From an uncultured Gammaproteobacteria bacterium (GTDB taxonomy: Bacteria > Pseudomonadota > Gammaproteobacteria > HK1): a stretch of 64,000 bases of DNA. The position numbers were made by a program, and so were the translations under genes. The notes under the pieces were generated by a model. It ran no database searches. It was not told the origin of the DNA and worked only from the letters and a program-made list of their open reading frames with translations. Shown piece after piece: positions 18,312-27,973 of the stretch. The stretch lies in assembly GCA_958295835.1 (NCBI GenBank), contig OY282378.1:1071001-1135000 (forward strand), in the 5' to 3' direction. Positions within the stretch are counted from its first letter, which is position 1; every line of letters starts with the position of its first letter.

Positions 18312-19649
18312 ATGGCCTCGAGCTATCCCGACCCGCACTCCCACTCCGCCGCGCTCTACCGGCGCGCGAGCGAGGTGCTCGCGGGCGGCAGCACCCGACT
18401 CACCACGTTCTTCTCGCCGTATCCGATCTACGCGGTCTCGGGAAGCGGCAGCAAGGTCACCGACGCGGACGGGGTGGAGCGGGTCGACTGCCTCAATAAC
18501 TACATGACCCTCATCCACGGGCACGCGCACCCCGAGGTCGTCGAGGCGGCCATCGGGCAGATCCGTCGCGGGAGCTGCTTCGCGATGCCGACCGAGCGCG
18601 AGATCGAGCTCGCCGAGATCCTCACCGAGCGGGTCGAGTCGGTGGAGACGATGCGGTTCTGCAACTCCGGAAGCGAGGCGGTGCTCGTCGCGATCAAGGC
18701 GGCGCGCGCCCACACCGGCCGGCCGATGGTCGCCAAGTGCGAGGGCGCCTATCACGGCTGCTACGACCCGGTCGAGGTCAGCCTGAGCTCCTCGCCGGAG
18801 AGCTGGGGCGACAGCGACGAACCGGCAAAGGTGCCGTATACCGTCGGCCTGCCCGACAAGGTCATGGAAGACGTGGTGGTGCTGCCCTACAACGAGGTCG
18901 AGGCGAGCCGTGCGCTCATCGAGCGGCACGCGGATCGCCTCGCGGCCATCGTCGTCGATCCGGTTCCGACGAGGGTCGGATGCGTACCCATGCGCAGGGA
19001 GTACGCGCAGATGGTGCGCGAGGCCGCCACCCGGCACGGCATCGTGCTCGTCTTCGACGAGGTCGCGTCGTTCCGGGTGCGTTATCGCGGCGCGCAGTCG
19101 ATGGTCGGGGTGACCCCGGATCTCACCACCTTCGGCAAGATCATCGGCGGCGGCCTGCCGGTCGGCGCGGTGGGCGGCCGGCGCGAGGTGATGGCGGTGT
19201 TCGATGCGTCGAAGGGCAAGCCCCGCGCATCGCACGGGGGGACGTTCAACGCGAATCCGGCGACGATGGCGGCGGGCGCCGCCGCGATGCGACTCCTCAC
19301 CGAAGAGGCCGTCGATACCCTCAACGCGCGTGGCGACCGTGCCCGGGAACGCATCGACGCCGCCTTCGAGGCGGCCGGGGTCGCCGGGCAGGCGACCGGC
19401 GCGGGCTCGCTGGTGATGATTCACTTCAACCGCCGGGACCTCGGCAGCTACCGGGACGTGTTTCAGGATGCGAGCGAATCCCGGCGCACCTCCGCGCTGC
19501 ACAAGGCGTTGCTGAACCGCGGCTTCATCGTCGGCTCGGGCGGCCTCGCGGCGATCTCCACCGCGAACACCGACCGGGAGATCGACGATCTCGGCGGCGC
19601 AATCGAGGACAGCCTGCGCGAGATGCGGCTGAACGACCCGGGGGGCTGA
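18312..19649 (+). CDS. Class III PLP aminotransferase (glutamate-1-semialdehyde aminomutase-like)
   Basis: A 445-residue fold type I PLP enzyme. The cofactor-binding features are NSGSEAVLVAIKAAR, the Asp of VFDEVASFR and the Schiff-base lysine in FGKIIGGGLPVGAVGG. The overall layout matches glutamate-1-semialdehyde 2,1-aminomutase and related beta-amino acid aminotransferases. Because the neighbour is a sugar-acid dehydratase rather than a haem gene, a catabolic transaminase is more likely than HemL. ATG 18312 is chosen because GGAGG lies 9 bases upstream; the GTG at 18297 overlaps that site. Confidence 0.85.
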   Translation: MASSYPDPHSHSAALYRRASEVLAGGSTRLTTFFSPYPIYAVSGSGSKVTDADGVERVDCLNNYMTLIHGHAHPEVVEAAIGQIRRGSCFAMPTEREIELAEILTERVESVETMRFCNSGSEAVLVAIKAARAHTGRPMVAKCEGAYHGCYDPVEVSLSSSPESWGDSDEPAKVPYTVGLPDKVMEDVVVLPYNEVEASRALIERHADRLAAIVVDPVPTRVGCVPMRREYAQMVREAATRHGIVLVFDEVASFRVRYRGAQSMVGVTPDLTTFGKIIGGGLPVGAVGGRREVMAVFDASKGKPRASHGGTFNANPATMAAGAAAMRLLTEEAVDTLNARGDRARERIDAAFEAAGVAGQATGAGSLVMIHFNRRDLGSYRDVFQDASESRRTSALHKALLNRGFIVGSGGLAAISTANTDREIDDLGGAIEDSLREMRLNDPGG

Positions 19650-19723
19650 TTCATGCACGGGCCTGCCGGGAGGCTCGCCGGTCGTTCACGGGGTGCGGGT
19701 TCGCAAACGTATGTCCCCCACCG

Positions 19724-20794
19724 CTACACCGGCTCGGGCGGGGCCGGCGCTCCCGGCGGCCACGCCTTCAGCACCGCCTGCACCACGGTCGCGAGGGGAA
19801 TTGCGAAGAAGATGCCCCAGAATCCCCACAGCCCGCCGAAGACGAGCACCGCGGTGATGATCGCGATCGGGTGCAGGTTCACGACCTCGGAGAACAGCAG
19901 CGGCACCAGCACGTTGCCGTCCAGCGCCTGAACGATTGCATACGCGATCATGATGTACGCGAAGTCGCTCGTGAATCCCCATTGAAAGTAGGCGATGACG
20001 GCGACCGGAAACGTGACCGTCACCGCCCCGACGTAGGGAATCACCACCGACAGCCCGACCAGCACGCCGAGCAGCATCGAGAACTGGAGACCCATCAGCG
20101 CGAACGTCACGTAGGTGATGATCCACACGATCACGATCTCGATGAACTTCCCGCGAACGTAGTTCCCGATCTGCACGTCGACGTCCGCCCAGACCTGGCC
20201 CGCCAGACGCCGATCTTCCGGCAGAAAATGCGTCACCCACCTGACGATGGTGGTCTTGTCCTTGAGAAAGAAGAACACCATCAGGGGCATGAGGATCAGG
20301 TAGACGAGCAGGGTGAGGATTCCGAGCACGGACGACAGCGACGCCTGGACCACGTTCTGGCCGATGGTGACCGCCTCGGCGCGGATCTGGTGGATGAGGT
20401 CGACGACCTGCTGCTCGGAGAACAGATCCGGGTACATATTCGGCAACGCGAGCAACAGATCCTGTCCGCGGCCGAGCATCGTCGGAAGCTGCTGCAGCAG
20501 TTGCGTCGTCTGGCGCGAGAGCAACGGAAGCAAACCGAACATCACGAAGATGAGAGTCGTCATGAATACGACGAAGACCACGAGCACCGCCGCGAGACGT
20601 GGCACGCGCTTGCGTTCGAGCAATCCGACCAGCCCTTCGAGGAGGTACGCGATGACGACGCTCGCGATGACGGGAGTGAGCATCTCCCCGGCGAGATAGA
20701 TGATCGCGAAGCCGCCGATGAGCACGGCCGCAAGCCCCATCACCTGGGGGTCGGAGAAATGGCGCTCGAACCACGCGCTGATCGCGTTGGCCAT
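19724..20794 (-). CDS. AI-2E family transporter (PerM/YdiK-type permease)
   Basis: A 356-residue integral inner-membrane protein with about eight hydrophobic segments (e.g. VLIGGFAIIYLAGEMLTPVI, LTLLVYLILMPLMVFFFL) and the family signature PYVGAVTVTFP followed by QALDGNVLVPLL. Members include exporters of autoinducer-2 and Na+/H+ antiporter-like proteins, so the cargo cannot be fixed. It lies downstream of cpoB with 84 bp between, in the same direction as the Tol-Pal operon, and may be co-transcribed with it. Confidence 0.85.
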   Translation of the reverse strand: MANAISAWFERHFSDPQVMGLAAVLIGGFAIIYLAGEMLTPVIASVVIAYLLEGLVGLLERKRVPRLAAVLVVFVVFMTTLIFVMFGLLPLLSRQTTQLLQQLPTMLGRGQDLLLALPNMYPDLFSEQQVVDLIHQIRAEAVTIGQNVVQASLSSVLGILTLLVYLILMPLMVFFFLKDKTTIVRWVTHFLPEDRRLAGQVWADVDVQIGNYVRGKFIEIVIVWIITYVTFALMGLQFSMLLGVLVGLSVVIPYVGAVTVTFPVAVIAYFQWGFTSDFAYIMIAYAIVQALDGNVLVPLLFSEVVNLHPIAIITAVLVFGGLWGFWGIFFAIPLATVVQAVLKAWPPGAPAPPEPV

Positions 20795-20878
20795 GGATCA
20801 ATCGTGCGCGCCGAATCGACGCTTCCGATGTTGCGCCGCCCTCTGAAACCCGGGCGGCAGCCTTTCCGGAGGCATCGG

Positions 20879-21679
20879 CTACCGGCCGATGCTCAGGAGT
20901 CGCTTTCGTGCAAGGCCGGCCGCGGCCGACTGTGGATGGCGTTCTATGAGCTCACCCAGTACCCGCTCGGCCTCCGCCTTGTTTCCGAGCTCGTCATGGG
21001 CGTATCCGATTTTCAGCATGGCATGCGTGAGCTTCCCGCTGGTCGGGTGCATCGAGACGAGGCGCTCGAACTCCTGTACCGCCTGCTCGAACCGGCGCGT
21101 GATGTAGTACGTCTCGCCGAGCCAGTACTGCGCGTTGTCCATGTAGCTCCCCGCCGGATATTCGGCGATGAATTGCCGAAACGCGGCCGCGGCATCTTCG
21201 TAGCGCGCGGACTTGAGGAGATCGAAGGCACTCTGGTACGCCTGCTGCTCCGCGAACGGGTCGACCCCGACGGCGGCGGAGGGCGCGGGGGTCGATGGAG
21301 TCGTTACCGGCGCGGGAGTGGGCTGGACAGCCGGGGCCGGCTGCGGTGACGGGCCCGCGGTCTGAGTCGGTGCTCCGGATTCGATGCGCTGAAGCCGCTG
21401 GTCGGTGTCGAGATAGAGCTCGCGCTGGCGCTCCTTGAGTTGATTGATCGTATGCGACATCACCTCCAGTTGACCGCGCAGCTCCCGGACCTCGGTTCCC
21501 AGGGATTCCACTTCGTCGAACAGCTTGAGCAGACTCTCCGAGCCAAGAAGCCGCTCGATCCGTTTCAGCCGCTCGTCCAGCTCACGCGCATCGACGATCG
21601 GCGCTTGCGCGAATGCACCGGAGGCGTGTACGAGACACACCGCAAACGCGAGAAACGCCGCTGGTCGCCGCAAGCTCAT
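20879..21679 (-). CDS. cpoB: Cell division coordinator CpoB (YbgF)
   Basis: A 266-residue periplasmic protein: signal peptide (cleavage after ASGAFA), an N-terminal trimerising coiled coil (ELDERLKRIERLL to about residue 95), a Pro/Ala-rich linker, and a C-terminal TPR domain of three repeats (AFDLLKSARYEDAAAAFRQF, AQYWLGETYY, AMLKIGYAHDELGNKAEAE). It couples peptidoglycan synthesis by PBP1B to Tol-Pal-driven outer-membrane constriction. Its start overlaps the pal stop (ATGA), so it is translated with pal. Confidence 0.95.
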   Translation of the reverse strand: MSLRRPAAFLAFAVCLVHASGAFAQAPIVDARELDERLKRIERLLGSESLLKLFDEVESLGTEVRELRGQLEVMSHTINQLKERQRELYLDTDQRLQRIESGAPTQTAGPSPQPAPAVQPTPAPVTTPSTPAPSAAVGVDPFAEQQAYQSAFDLLKSARYEDAAAAFRQFIAEYPAGSYMDNAQYWLGETYYITRRFEQAVQEFERLVSMHPTSGKLTHAMLKIGYAHDELGNKAEAERVLGELIERHPQSAAAGLARKRLLSIGR

Positions 21680-22263
21680 TCACGGACCCGATAGACGATC
21701 TCGACCCGGCGATTGAGCCGCCACGCGGACTCATCATGCCCGCTTGCCGCGGGCCGCTCTTCGCCGTAGCTGACTGCGCGAATTTGCGGGTTGGCTGCGC
21801 CGAGCAGGGTCATGAGCTGGCGAACCGCGCCCGCACGCTGCTCGCCCAATGCAATGTTGTACTCGCGGGACCCGCGCTCGTCGGCGTGACCCTCCAGGGT
21901 GACCAATGCGCCGGAATGCCGCGAGAGATAGCGTGCGTGCGCCTCGATCGTGGGCCGCTCCGACGCCGGCACTTCACTCGAATCGAACTCGAAGTAGATG
22001 GTGCGGGCCGCCAGCATACCCGCGGGATCGTCGAGCGGGTGTCCCTGAAGGCTGCCGGGTGTCGTACCGGCTCCGGTCGTGGTGGTCGTGTCGGCGCTCG
22101 ATACCGAGTCGTCGCCGGTGCCGCTCGTGGATGCAGAGTCGCTCGATGACGCCGAGCCGGACCGGGTATCGGTATCGTCCACGGTGCCTACCGTGCTCGT
22201 GCCCTGACATGCAGCGAGCCCAACGGCGCTGGCGAGAACGAGTGCGAGCCGGAACAGGTGCAT
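21676..22263 (-). CDS. pal: Peptidoglycan-associated lipoprotein Pal
   Basis: A 195-residue outer-membrane lipoprotein. The signal peptide ends in the lipobox LAAC (Cys at ~19), followed by an unusually long Ser/Thr/Asp/Gly-rich linker (about residues 20-75) and then the OmpA-like peptidoglycan-binding domain (IYFEFDSSEVP, LEGHADERGSREYN, RRVEIVYRV). It anchors the outer membrane to peptidoglycan and is the target of TolB. It sits 129 bp downstream of tolB. Confidence 0.97.
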   Translation of the reverse strand: MHLFRLALVLASAVGLAACQGTSTVGTVDDTDTRSGSASSSDSASTSGTGDDSVSSADTTTTTGAGTTPGSLQGHPLDDPAGMLAARTIYFEFDSSEVPASERPTIEAHARYLSRHSGALVTLEGHADERGSREYNIALGEQRAGAVRQLMTLLGAANPQIRAVSYGEERPAASGHDESAWRLNRRVEIVYRVRE

Positions 22264-22392
22264 TTCTTGTCTCCCTGAGAGCCATGGTGCCCGGAAACAA
22301 AGTTCAGGTTGATCGCGAGTACCAATGAGCGGCAGGTGGGTGCAAGGTCATTCGGTGGGATTCGATCGTTGCGGGATCGTCGCGAACCGGCA

Positions 22393-23691
22393 TCACTTCC
22401 GAAACGGGGACCAGGCGGGCTCCCGGACACCTCCCGTCTGTACGGCCAGACGCTGGTGCATCCGCCCGTCCGGAGAGACCGCTGCAAGCACCGGACCGGT
22501 ACCGTCCATCGTAGCATACAGGATCATGCTGCCGTTCGGCGCGAAGCTGGGCGACTCGTCGAGCTCGGACTCCGTCAGCACCTGGAGCGCGCCGTTCTCC
22601 AGATCGAGAAGCCCGATGCGGTACCGGCCTTCGTCGCGATGCACGAGCGCGAGCTTGGTGCCGTCGGGCGAATAGACGGCGCGAGCATTGTAGCTGCCTT
22701 CGAAAGTGATGCGCTCCGGACGCCCTCCCTCCACCGCGGTCCGATAGATTTGCGGCTTGCCGCCGCGATCCGACGTGAACACCAGGGATTGTCCATCCGG
22801 TGACCATGACGGCTCGGTATCGATCGCGACGTTGCGCGTGACCCGGCGAAGACGCCTGGTCCGGAGATGCATGACGTAGATCTCGGGATTGCCGTCCTTG
22901 GAGAGGGTCATCGCGAGGTGGTGCCCGTCGGGGGAGAACGCCGGGGCGCCGTTGATGCCCGGGAAGGACGCGATTCGTTCACGTTCGCCGGTCGCGATAT
23001 CCTGAATGAAGATGCGCGGCTGATCGGATTCGAACGAGACGTACGCGAGCTTCTTTCCGTCCGGTGACCACGACGGCGACATGACGGGCCGCGCCGAATC
23101 GAGGATGGCGCTTTCGTTGTGCCCGTCGACGTCGGCGACGCTCAACGCATAGCGTGCTTCGCCATCGGCGTTGCGCACCTCGGTGACGTAGGCGACCTTC
23201 GTATCGAACGCGCCGCGGACCCCGGTGAGCTTCATGTAGATCTGATCCGCGATCTTGTGCGCAACCCTGCGCATCGCCTGGCTGGACGAGGTCAATTGAA
23301 AACCGACGACCTGTTTGCTCCGCAGCACGTCGTAGAGCTGGAACTCGACCACGTACCCTCCGTTGACGGAGGGGGTGACGTTGCCGATGACCAGATTGCC
23401 GGGACCGAGCAGGCGCCAGTCCTTGAAATTGATTTGGTCGTGCCGAAACGGCCGGCTCGGCAAGCTCTCGAACGGTATCGGCTCGAACAGGCCGGTGCGG
23501 GCGAGGTCACCGGCAACGATCGCCGCGACGTCGACAGGCAGGGGCTCGCCGCCGTGCTGCCACCCGAACGGAACGATCGCAATCCGCTGCTTCGCCTCGG
23601 TGCTCCTGGTGATCCTGAATTCGATGACCGCGTTCGCGGCATTCATGAGGAAGGCCGCGAGGAGGACCGCGATGATGATGCGTCCAGTCAA
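22393..23691 (-). CDS. tolB: Tol-Pal system beta-propeller protein TolB
   Basis: A 432-residue periplasmic protein: signal peptide (IIIAVLLAAFLMNAANA), N-terminal alpha/beta domain, then a six-bladed beta-propeller built from repeats such as MSPSWSPDGKKLAYVSFES, PAFSPDGHHLAMTLS and PSWSPDGQSLVFTSDRGG. It links TolA to Pal during outer-membrane constriction. The start is TTG at 23691, 3 bases after the tolA stop; no ATG or GTG would preserve the signal peptide. Confidence 0.96.
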   Translation of the reverse strand: MTGRIIIAVLLAAFLMNAANAVIEFRITRSTEAKQRIAIVPFGWQHGGEPLPVDVAAIVAGDLARTGLFEPIPFESLPSRPFRHDQINFKDWRLLGPGNLVIGNVTPSVNGGYVVEFQLYDVLRSKQVVGFQLTSSSQAMRRVAHKIADQIYMKLTGVRGAFDTKVAYVTEVRNADGEARYALSVADVDGHNESAILDSARPVMSPSWSPDGKKLAYVSFESDQPRIFIQDIATGERERIASFPGINGAPAFSPDGHHLAMTLSKDGNPEIYVMHLRTRRLRRVTRNVAIDTEPSWSPDGQSLVFTSDRGGKPQIYRTAVEGGRPERITFEGSYNARAVYSPDGTKLALVHRDEGRYRIGLLDLENGALQVLTESELDESPSFAPNGSMILYATMDGTGPVLAAVSPDGRMHQRLAVQTGGVREPAWSPFRK

Positions 23692-23694
23692 CCT

Positions 23695-24903
23695 TTATTC
23701 CTCGGGTTCGAATGTGATCACGATGTGACGATCGAATAGCGACGGATCCTTGGGTACGGGAAGTGGCGAGGAGCGCAGGACCGCCTCTTCCACCGACCGG
23801 TCGAATACGATGTTGCCGCTGCTGGTACGAATCTCCGCGTTCACGACTTCACCTCCCGGGATCTGCGATACGCGCACTACGCATTTGAGTCCCAACGCGG
23901 TGCCGGGCGGGCGTAACCAATTGCGTTCGATCTTGTCTTTGATCTGCGCAATATATTCCATGCGCCCGGCGTCGAGCAACGCCAAGTGTTCCTGTTCGAG
24001 CTGCCGGGCCTCCCGTGCAATTGCTTCCTGAAGAGCACGCTCCGCCTCCTTGCGACGAGCTTCCTCGGCCCGCTTGCGTTCCGCCTCAGCCTTCTTCTTT
24101 TCAGCCTCGACGCGCTTGCGTTCCGCCTCGGCCTTCTTCTTTTCAGCCTCGACGCGCTTGCGCTCCGCCTCGGCCTTCTTCTTTTCAGCCTCGATGCGCT
24201 TGCGCTCCGCCTCGGCCTTCTTCTTCTCCGCCTCGACGCGCTTGCGCTCCGCCTCGGCCTTCTTCTTCTCCGCCTCGGCCCGCTCGCGTTCCGCCTCGGC
24301 CTTTCGGCGCGCTTCCTCGGCGCGCTTCTGCTCCACCCTGGCGGCCTGCGCCTGCTCCTCGATCCGGCGTTTCCGCTCCGCCTCCTCACGGCGCTGCCGC
24401 TCGATCAGCGCGAGCTGCTTCTGCTCCTCGGCCCGCCGTTCCGTCAGCGCTGCCTTCTCCTTCTCCAACGCATCGACCCGCTTTGCCTCCTCCTCACGTT
24501 TTCGGGTGAGCTCCGCGAGGCGTTTCGCCTCCTTGCGTTCACGTTCACGTTCGGCCGCGACGTATTCCCGCTGGCGCTCGCGTTGCAGCCGTTCGAGCTC
24601 GAGCAGCCGACGCTCCTCCTCGGTCCGGCGGCGGCGCGCAGACTCGGCCTCCTCTTCGAGATGTTCGATTCGTTCACGTTCCTTCTTGCGCCGGTGCTCA
24701 TCCTGTTCACGCAGACGTTCGAGCTCTTCGGTGATCTGCTTCTCGTCGATCACCACGGCCTCCACCGGCTCGACCCGAGGACCGGCCGCCACGGGCGCCG
24801 ACGTGTCCCCGAGCCTGAAGACGAGCACCGTCACGACAACGACATGAAGCAGCAGCGCGTATACGATGGGCAGCAGGCGATCGGGCAGGGGTTCCCTGCT
24901 CAT
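23695..24903 (-). CDS. tolA: Cell envelope integrity protein TolA
   Basis: A 402-residue inner-membrane protein with one N-terminal transmembrane helix (LLPIVYALLLHVVVVTVLVF), a very long charged alpha-helical rod (about residues 60-300), and a C-terminal globular TolA/TonB-like domain (YIAQIKDKIERNWLRPPG to the end). The rod contains about five copies of a 14-residue unit (VEAEKKKAEAERKR), encoded by near-identical 42-bp DNA repeats at roughly 24070-24290. It transmits proton-motive-force energy from TolQR to TolB/Pal. The start overlaps the tolR stop (ATGA). Confidence 0.96.
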   Translation of the reverse strand: MSREPLPDRLLPIVYALLLHVVVVTVLVFRLGDTSAPVAAGPRVEPVEAVVIDEKQITEELERLREQDEHRRKKERERIEHLEEEAESARRRRTEEERRLLELERLQRERQREYVAAERERERKEAKRLAELTRKREEEAKRVDALEKEKAALTERRAEEQKQLALIERQRREEAERKRRIEEQAQAARVEQKRAEEARRKAEAERERAEAEKKKAEAERKRVEAEKKKAEAERKRIEAEKKKAEAERKRVEAEKKKAEAERKRVEAEKKKAEAERKRAEEARRKEAERALQEAIAREARQLEQEHLALLDAGRMEYIAQIKDKIERNWLRPPGTALGLKCVVRVSQIPGGEVVNAEIRTSSGNIVFDRSVEEAVLRSSPLPVPKDPSLFDRHIVITFEPEE

Positions 24904-25337
24904 TGCGCTATCTCCCGCGGCGTTTCGGTCATCAGCCCGACGCTGGGCGCCCCGGCGCGCTGCAGGATCGTCATCAGGATGACCACGTCCCCGTAGGGCA
25001 CGTTCTCGTCGCCACGCACCACGACAGCCAATCCCGGCCGATGGCGCAGCAGCGCCCCGACCCGGGCCGCGAGAGCTCGCGGCTCGACCGGCGCCCCCTG
25101 ATTCTCACCGTAGTTCACGTAGTAGTCGCCGGCGGCGTCGATCGTGACCACGAGCGGCTCCTGCGTCTCCACGTCGAGGGGCTCCGCTTCGGCCTGCGGC
25201 AAGTCGACCTTGACACCCTGGGTCAGCAGTGGCGTGGTAATCACGAAGATCACGAGGAGCACCAGCATGACGTCGATGTAGGGGACGACGTTGATCTCCG
25301 ACATCGGTCGCCTGCGCACTCGGTGCCTGGCCCGCAT
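24900..25337 (-). CDS. tolR: TolR, ExbD-family proton-channel subunit
   Basis: A 145-residue protein with a single transmembrane helix carrying the essential aspartate (VVPYIDVMLVLLVIFVITTP) and a periplasmic domain that binds peptidoglycan. With TolQ it forms the inner-membrane proton channel that powers TolA. It is separated from tolQ by 144 bp, unusual for genes that often overlap or nearly touch. Confidence 0.95.
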   Translation of the reverse strand: MRARHRVRRRPMSEINVVPYIDVMLVLLVIFVITTPLLTQGVKVDLPQAEAEPLDVETQEPLVVTIDAAGDYYVNYGENQGAPVEPRALAARVGALLRHRPGLAVVVRGDENVPYGDVVILMTILQRAGAPSVGLMTETPREIAQ

Positions 25338-25481
25338 TGCTCACCGCCTCCCGGCTGCGGACGCGCGGTAGCGCGTCGGTGGGAAATGCGGGCTAGCCAT
25401 GGCGCGTACCCGGACCGGGATCCACCGGTGCCCCTTCGTTCAGATCAACGAATGCGCAACACACCGGATGCCAGACGGCGT

Positions 25482-26156
25482 TCATTGATGGGCCTGGCGC
25501 TGCAGAATGGTCGAGAACTCGTCGACGAACGCGTCGTATCGGTTGTGCAGCCGCTCGACGTCGTGCGCGAAGTGGTTGTAGGCGATGACCGCGGGGATTG
25601 CCGCGAACAGGCCCATCGCCGTCGCAATCAACGCCTCGGCGATTCCCGGCGCCACCATCGAGATGGTGGCCTGCTGCACGTTCCCCAGCGCCCGGAACGA
25701 ATTCATGATCCCCCACACGGTGCCGAACAGCCCGATGTAGGGACTCGTCGAGCCGACGGTGGCGAGAAACGAGAGATTGATCTCCAGGTACTCGACCTCC
25801 CGGCCCAACGCGATTCGCATTGCCCGCTCGGTACCGGTCAGTATGTCCCGGGCTTCGGCGACCTTCTGCCCGCGCAGTCGTGCGAATTCCTTGAACCCCG
25901 CATGGAAGATACGTTCCATCCCGGCCGCTCCGGACCGTCGCACGTCGATCCGGTTGAAGACCTCGACGAGATCGATTCCCGACCAGAACTGGTCCTCGAA
26001 AACGTTGGCGGCACGGGTGGCGCGCCCGATCGCGAAGTGTTTCCTGAAAATCATCGTCCACGAGACGAGGGAGGCCAGGCCCAGGATGGCCATGACGAGC
26101 TGAACCAGAAGGCTTGCGTTCAGCACCAGGGCGAGGAGAGAGAGGTCAGTGCTCAA
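25482..26156 (-). CDS. tolQ: TolQ, MotA/ExbB-family proton-channel subunit
   Basis: A 224-residue inner-membrane protein with three transmembrane segments: N-terminal LLVQLVMAILGLASLVSW, then VGSTSPYIGLFGTVWGIM and IAEALIATAMGLFAAIPAVI, which contain the conserved Thr/Gly/Pro residues of the MotA/TolQ/ExbB proton-channel domain. The start is set at TTG 26156, which overlaps the ybgC 3' end and gives the standard N-terminus (STDLSLLALVLNASLL); upstream ATG codons would add ybgC-overlapping sequence unlike TolQ. Confidence 0.95.
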   Translation of the reverse strand: MSTDLSLLALVLNASLLVQLVMAILGLASLVSWTMIFRKHFAIGRATRAANVFEDQFWSGIDLVEVFNRIDVRRSGAAGMERIFHAGFKEFARLRGQKVAEARDILTGTERAMRIALGREVEYLEINLSFLATVGSTSPYIGLFGTVWGIMNSFRALGNVQQATISMVAPGIAEALIATAMGLFAAIPAVIAYNHFAHDVERLHNRYDAFVDEFSTILQRQAHQ

Positions 26157-26583
26157 GTTCGAGCTCCTGCAACAATGAGTTGGGGATGCCGCGAGGCCGA
26201 AACGTCTCCATGTCGACACAGCCGACTCTGATTCGGGCATGACAGAGCGGCTCGCGGCTCGCGCTTCGCAAGTGTTGCGCCAGCTCGACCGACGCGCGGC
26301 GCAATTTCAGTATCCGGACGTCGACTTCGAGCCGGTCGTCGAGCCGGGCGGGGCGCCGGAACTCCACGCTGGCCCGGGCGACCACGAGCTGGACGCGGTC
26401 CCGCACCCGCATGAGGGCCTGATCGCAGCCAAGCGCGCGTAGCCATTCGGTTCGTGCCCGTTCCATGAACTTCAGATAGTTCGCGTAGTAGACGATGCCG
26501 CCGGCATCGGTGTCCTCCCAGTACACGCGCACCGGCCAGACGAACGCACGACCGGACGGCGAATCGAGGGAGGTGGCCGGCAT
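26146..26583 (-). CDS. ybgC: Acyl-CoA thioesterase YbgC (hot-dog fold)
   Basis: A 145-residue hot-dog thioesterase. The active-site motif YWEDTDAGGIVYYANYLKFME (catalytic Asp and backbone Gly) is intact. Members hydrolyse short-chain acyl-CoA or acyl-ACP thioesters in the cytoplasm. It is the usual first gene of the tol-pal operon, 15 bp after ruvB, and overlaps tolQ by 11 bases. Confidence 0.95.
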   Translation of the reverse strand: MPATSLDSPSGRAFVWPVRVYWEDTDAGGIVYYANYLKFMERARTEWLRALGCDQALMRVRDRVQLVVARASVEFRRPARLDDRLEVDVRILKLRRASVELAQHLRSASREPLCHARIRVGCVDMETFRPRGIPNSLLQELELEH

Positions 26584-26598
26584 TGCGGACGGCCCGGC

Positions 26599-27645
26599 TC
26601 AGGCGACCCCTTCGAACAGATCGGGCGCAGTGGACGCAGAGCGGTCCGGCGGGGGTTTCAGACCAAAATGCGTCCAGGCGGTTCGGGTCGCCGTGCGGCC
26701 CCGCGGCGTGCGCATGAGGAACCCCTGCTGGATGAGATACGGCTCGAGCACGTCCTCGATGGTATCGCGTTCCTCGCTGATCGCGGCGGCGAGGTTGTCG
26801 ATGCCGACGGGTCCGCCGTCGAACTTTTCGATGACCGCGAGCAGCAGCTTGCGGTCCATCAGGTCGAAGCCGTGCGCGTCGACATCGAGCAGGTCGAGGG
26901 CGCGGTTCGCGATCTCCACCGTGACCCGGCCATCCCCCTTGACCTCCGCGTAGTCGCGCACCCTGCGCAGGAGGCGGTTCGCGATGCGGGGCGTCCCGCG
27001 CGAGCGGGCCGCGATCTCGCCGGCCCCGTCCCCGGTGGTATCGACGCCGAGGATGGCGGCCGAGCGCGCGACGATGCGCGCGAGGTCGGCGACGCTGTAG
27101 AACTCCAGCCGCTGGACGATGCCGAACCGGTCGCGGAGCGGGGAGGTCAGCATCCCGGCGCGGGTCGTCGCGCCCACGAGGGTGAACGGCGGGAGATCGA
27201 GCTTGATCGAGCGCGCGGCCGGGCCTTCGCCGATCACGATGTCGAGCTGGTAGTCCTCCATCGCCGGATAGAGGATCTCCTCCACCGCGGGATTCAGCCG
27301 ATGCATCTCGTCGATGAAGAGCACGTCGCGCGGCTCCAGGTTGGTGAGCAGCGCCGCGAGATCGCCCGAACGTTCGAGGACGGGGCCGGCGGTCTGGCGC
27401 AGGTTGACCTCCATCTCGTTCGCGACGACGTGGGCCAGGGTGGTCTTGCCGAGGCCCGGCGGGCCGAAGATGAGGAGGTGATCGAGTGCCTCGCCTCGCC
27501 GCCGGGCCGCCTCGATGAAGATCTCCATCTGCTCCAGCACCGCCGGCTGGCCCACGTAGTCCGCGAGCCGCCTGGGGCGAATGGCGCGGTCGAGAGCCTG
27601 ATCCTCGACTCTCGCCTGCCCGGTCACGAGGCGCTCTGTCTCCAT
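26599..27645 (-). CDS. ruvB: Holliday junction branch migration helicase RuvB
   Basis: A 348-residue AAA+ motor: N-terminal [12 protein letters not shown], Walker [13 protein letters not shown] (~60-71), Walker [11 protein letters not shown], sensor [18 protein letters not shown], and a winged-helix DNA-binding tail ([17 protein letters not shown]). It drives branch migration of Holliday junctions with RuvA. ruvA and ruvC, usually just upstream, are missing; the DNA upstream is accessory, so the ruv cluster is broken at 27.65 kb. Confidence 0.97.
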   Translation of the reverse strand: METERLVTGQARVEDQALDRAIRPRRLADYVGQPAVLEQMEIFIEAARRRGEALDHLLIFGPPGLGKTTLAHVVANEMEVNLRQTAGPVLERSGDLAALLTNLEPRDVLFIDEMHRLNPAVEEILYPAMEDYQLDIVIGEGPAARSIKLDLPPFTLVGATTRAGMLTSPLRDRFGIVQRLEFYSVADLARIVARSAAILGVDTTGDGAGEIAARSRGTPRIANRLLRRVRDYAEVKGDGRVTVEIANRALDLLDVDAHGFDLMDRKLLLAVIEKFDGGPVGIDNLAAAISEERDTIEDVLEPYLIQQGFLMRTPRGRTATRTAWTHFGLKPPPDRSASTAPDLFEGVA

Positions 27646-27973
27646 AGGGTCCTGCCGGCTGGTGTGGCGGTATTCCGCGGAACGGTCCCACGAGGCGGTC
27701 CCGCCGGACGCCCGGATTCAACGATCCATGCCCGTGCCCGAACGCGGCCCTCGAACGGGCTGGATCACCGCCGTTCCCGGCGCGGACGCTCGCTGCCGCG
27801 TCGTTGCTTCAATCGTACCGCTCCGATTGCCGCGTCACCAGAAGCGCGCCGCGCCCGGAGTGCCACCTTGCACGGGGCCGGAAAGCGCAGATTCCGACGA
27901 GCCGGTGTCTCGGGCGACTCACGGACGATTCAGGCAAGCAGACCCGGCGCGTTTGCCTTGGTGACCAGCTCCA
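27646..27973. other. Intergenic upstream of ruvB, no gene recognised
   Basis: No coding frame resembles a known protein. It should contain the promoter of the ruvB-tol-pal unit. It also marks the border between conserved and accessory DNA, because ruvA is absent where it would be expected. Confidence 0.4.

Noticed and set aside
18737-21349. An 870-codon plus-strand frame crossing the aminotransferase, permease and cpoB genes
   Set aside because: It overlaps three convincing genes in other frames and has Arg-rich, His-rich composition typical of GC-rich shadow frames.
23986-24996. A 336-codon plus-strand frame rich in Leu/Phe opposite tolA
   Set aside because: It is the antisense shadow of the repetitive Glu/Lys/Arg-coding tolA rod; no start signal and no protein-like features.
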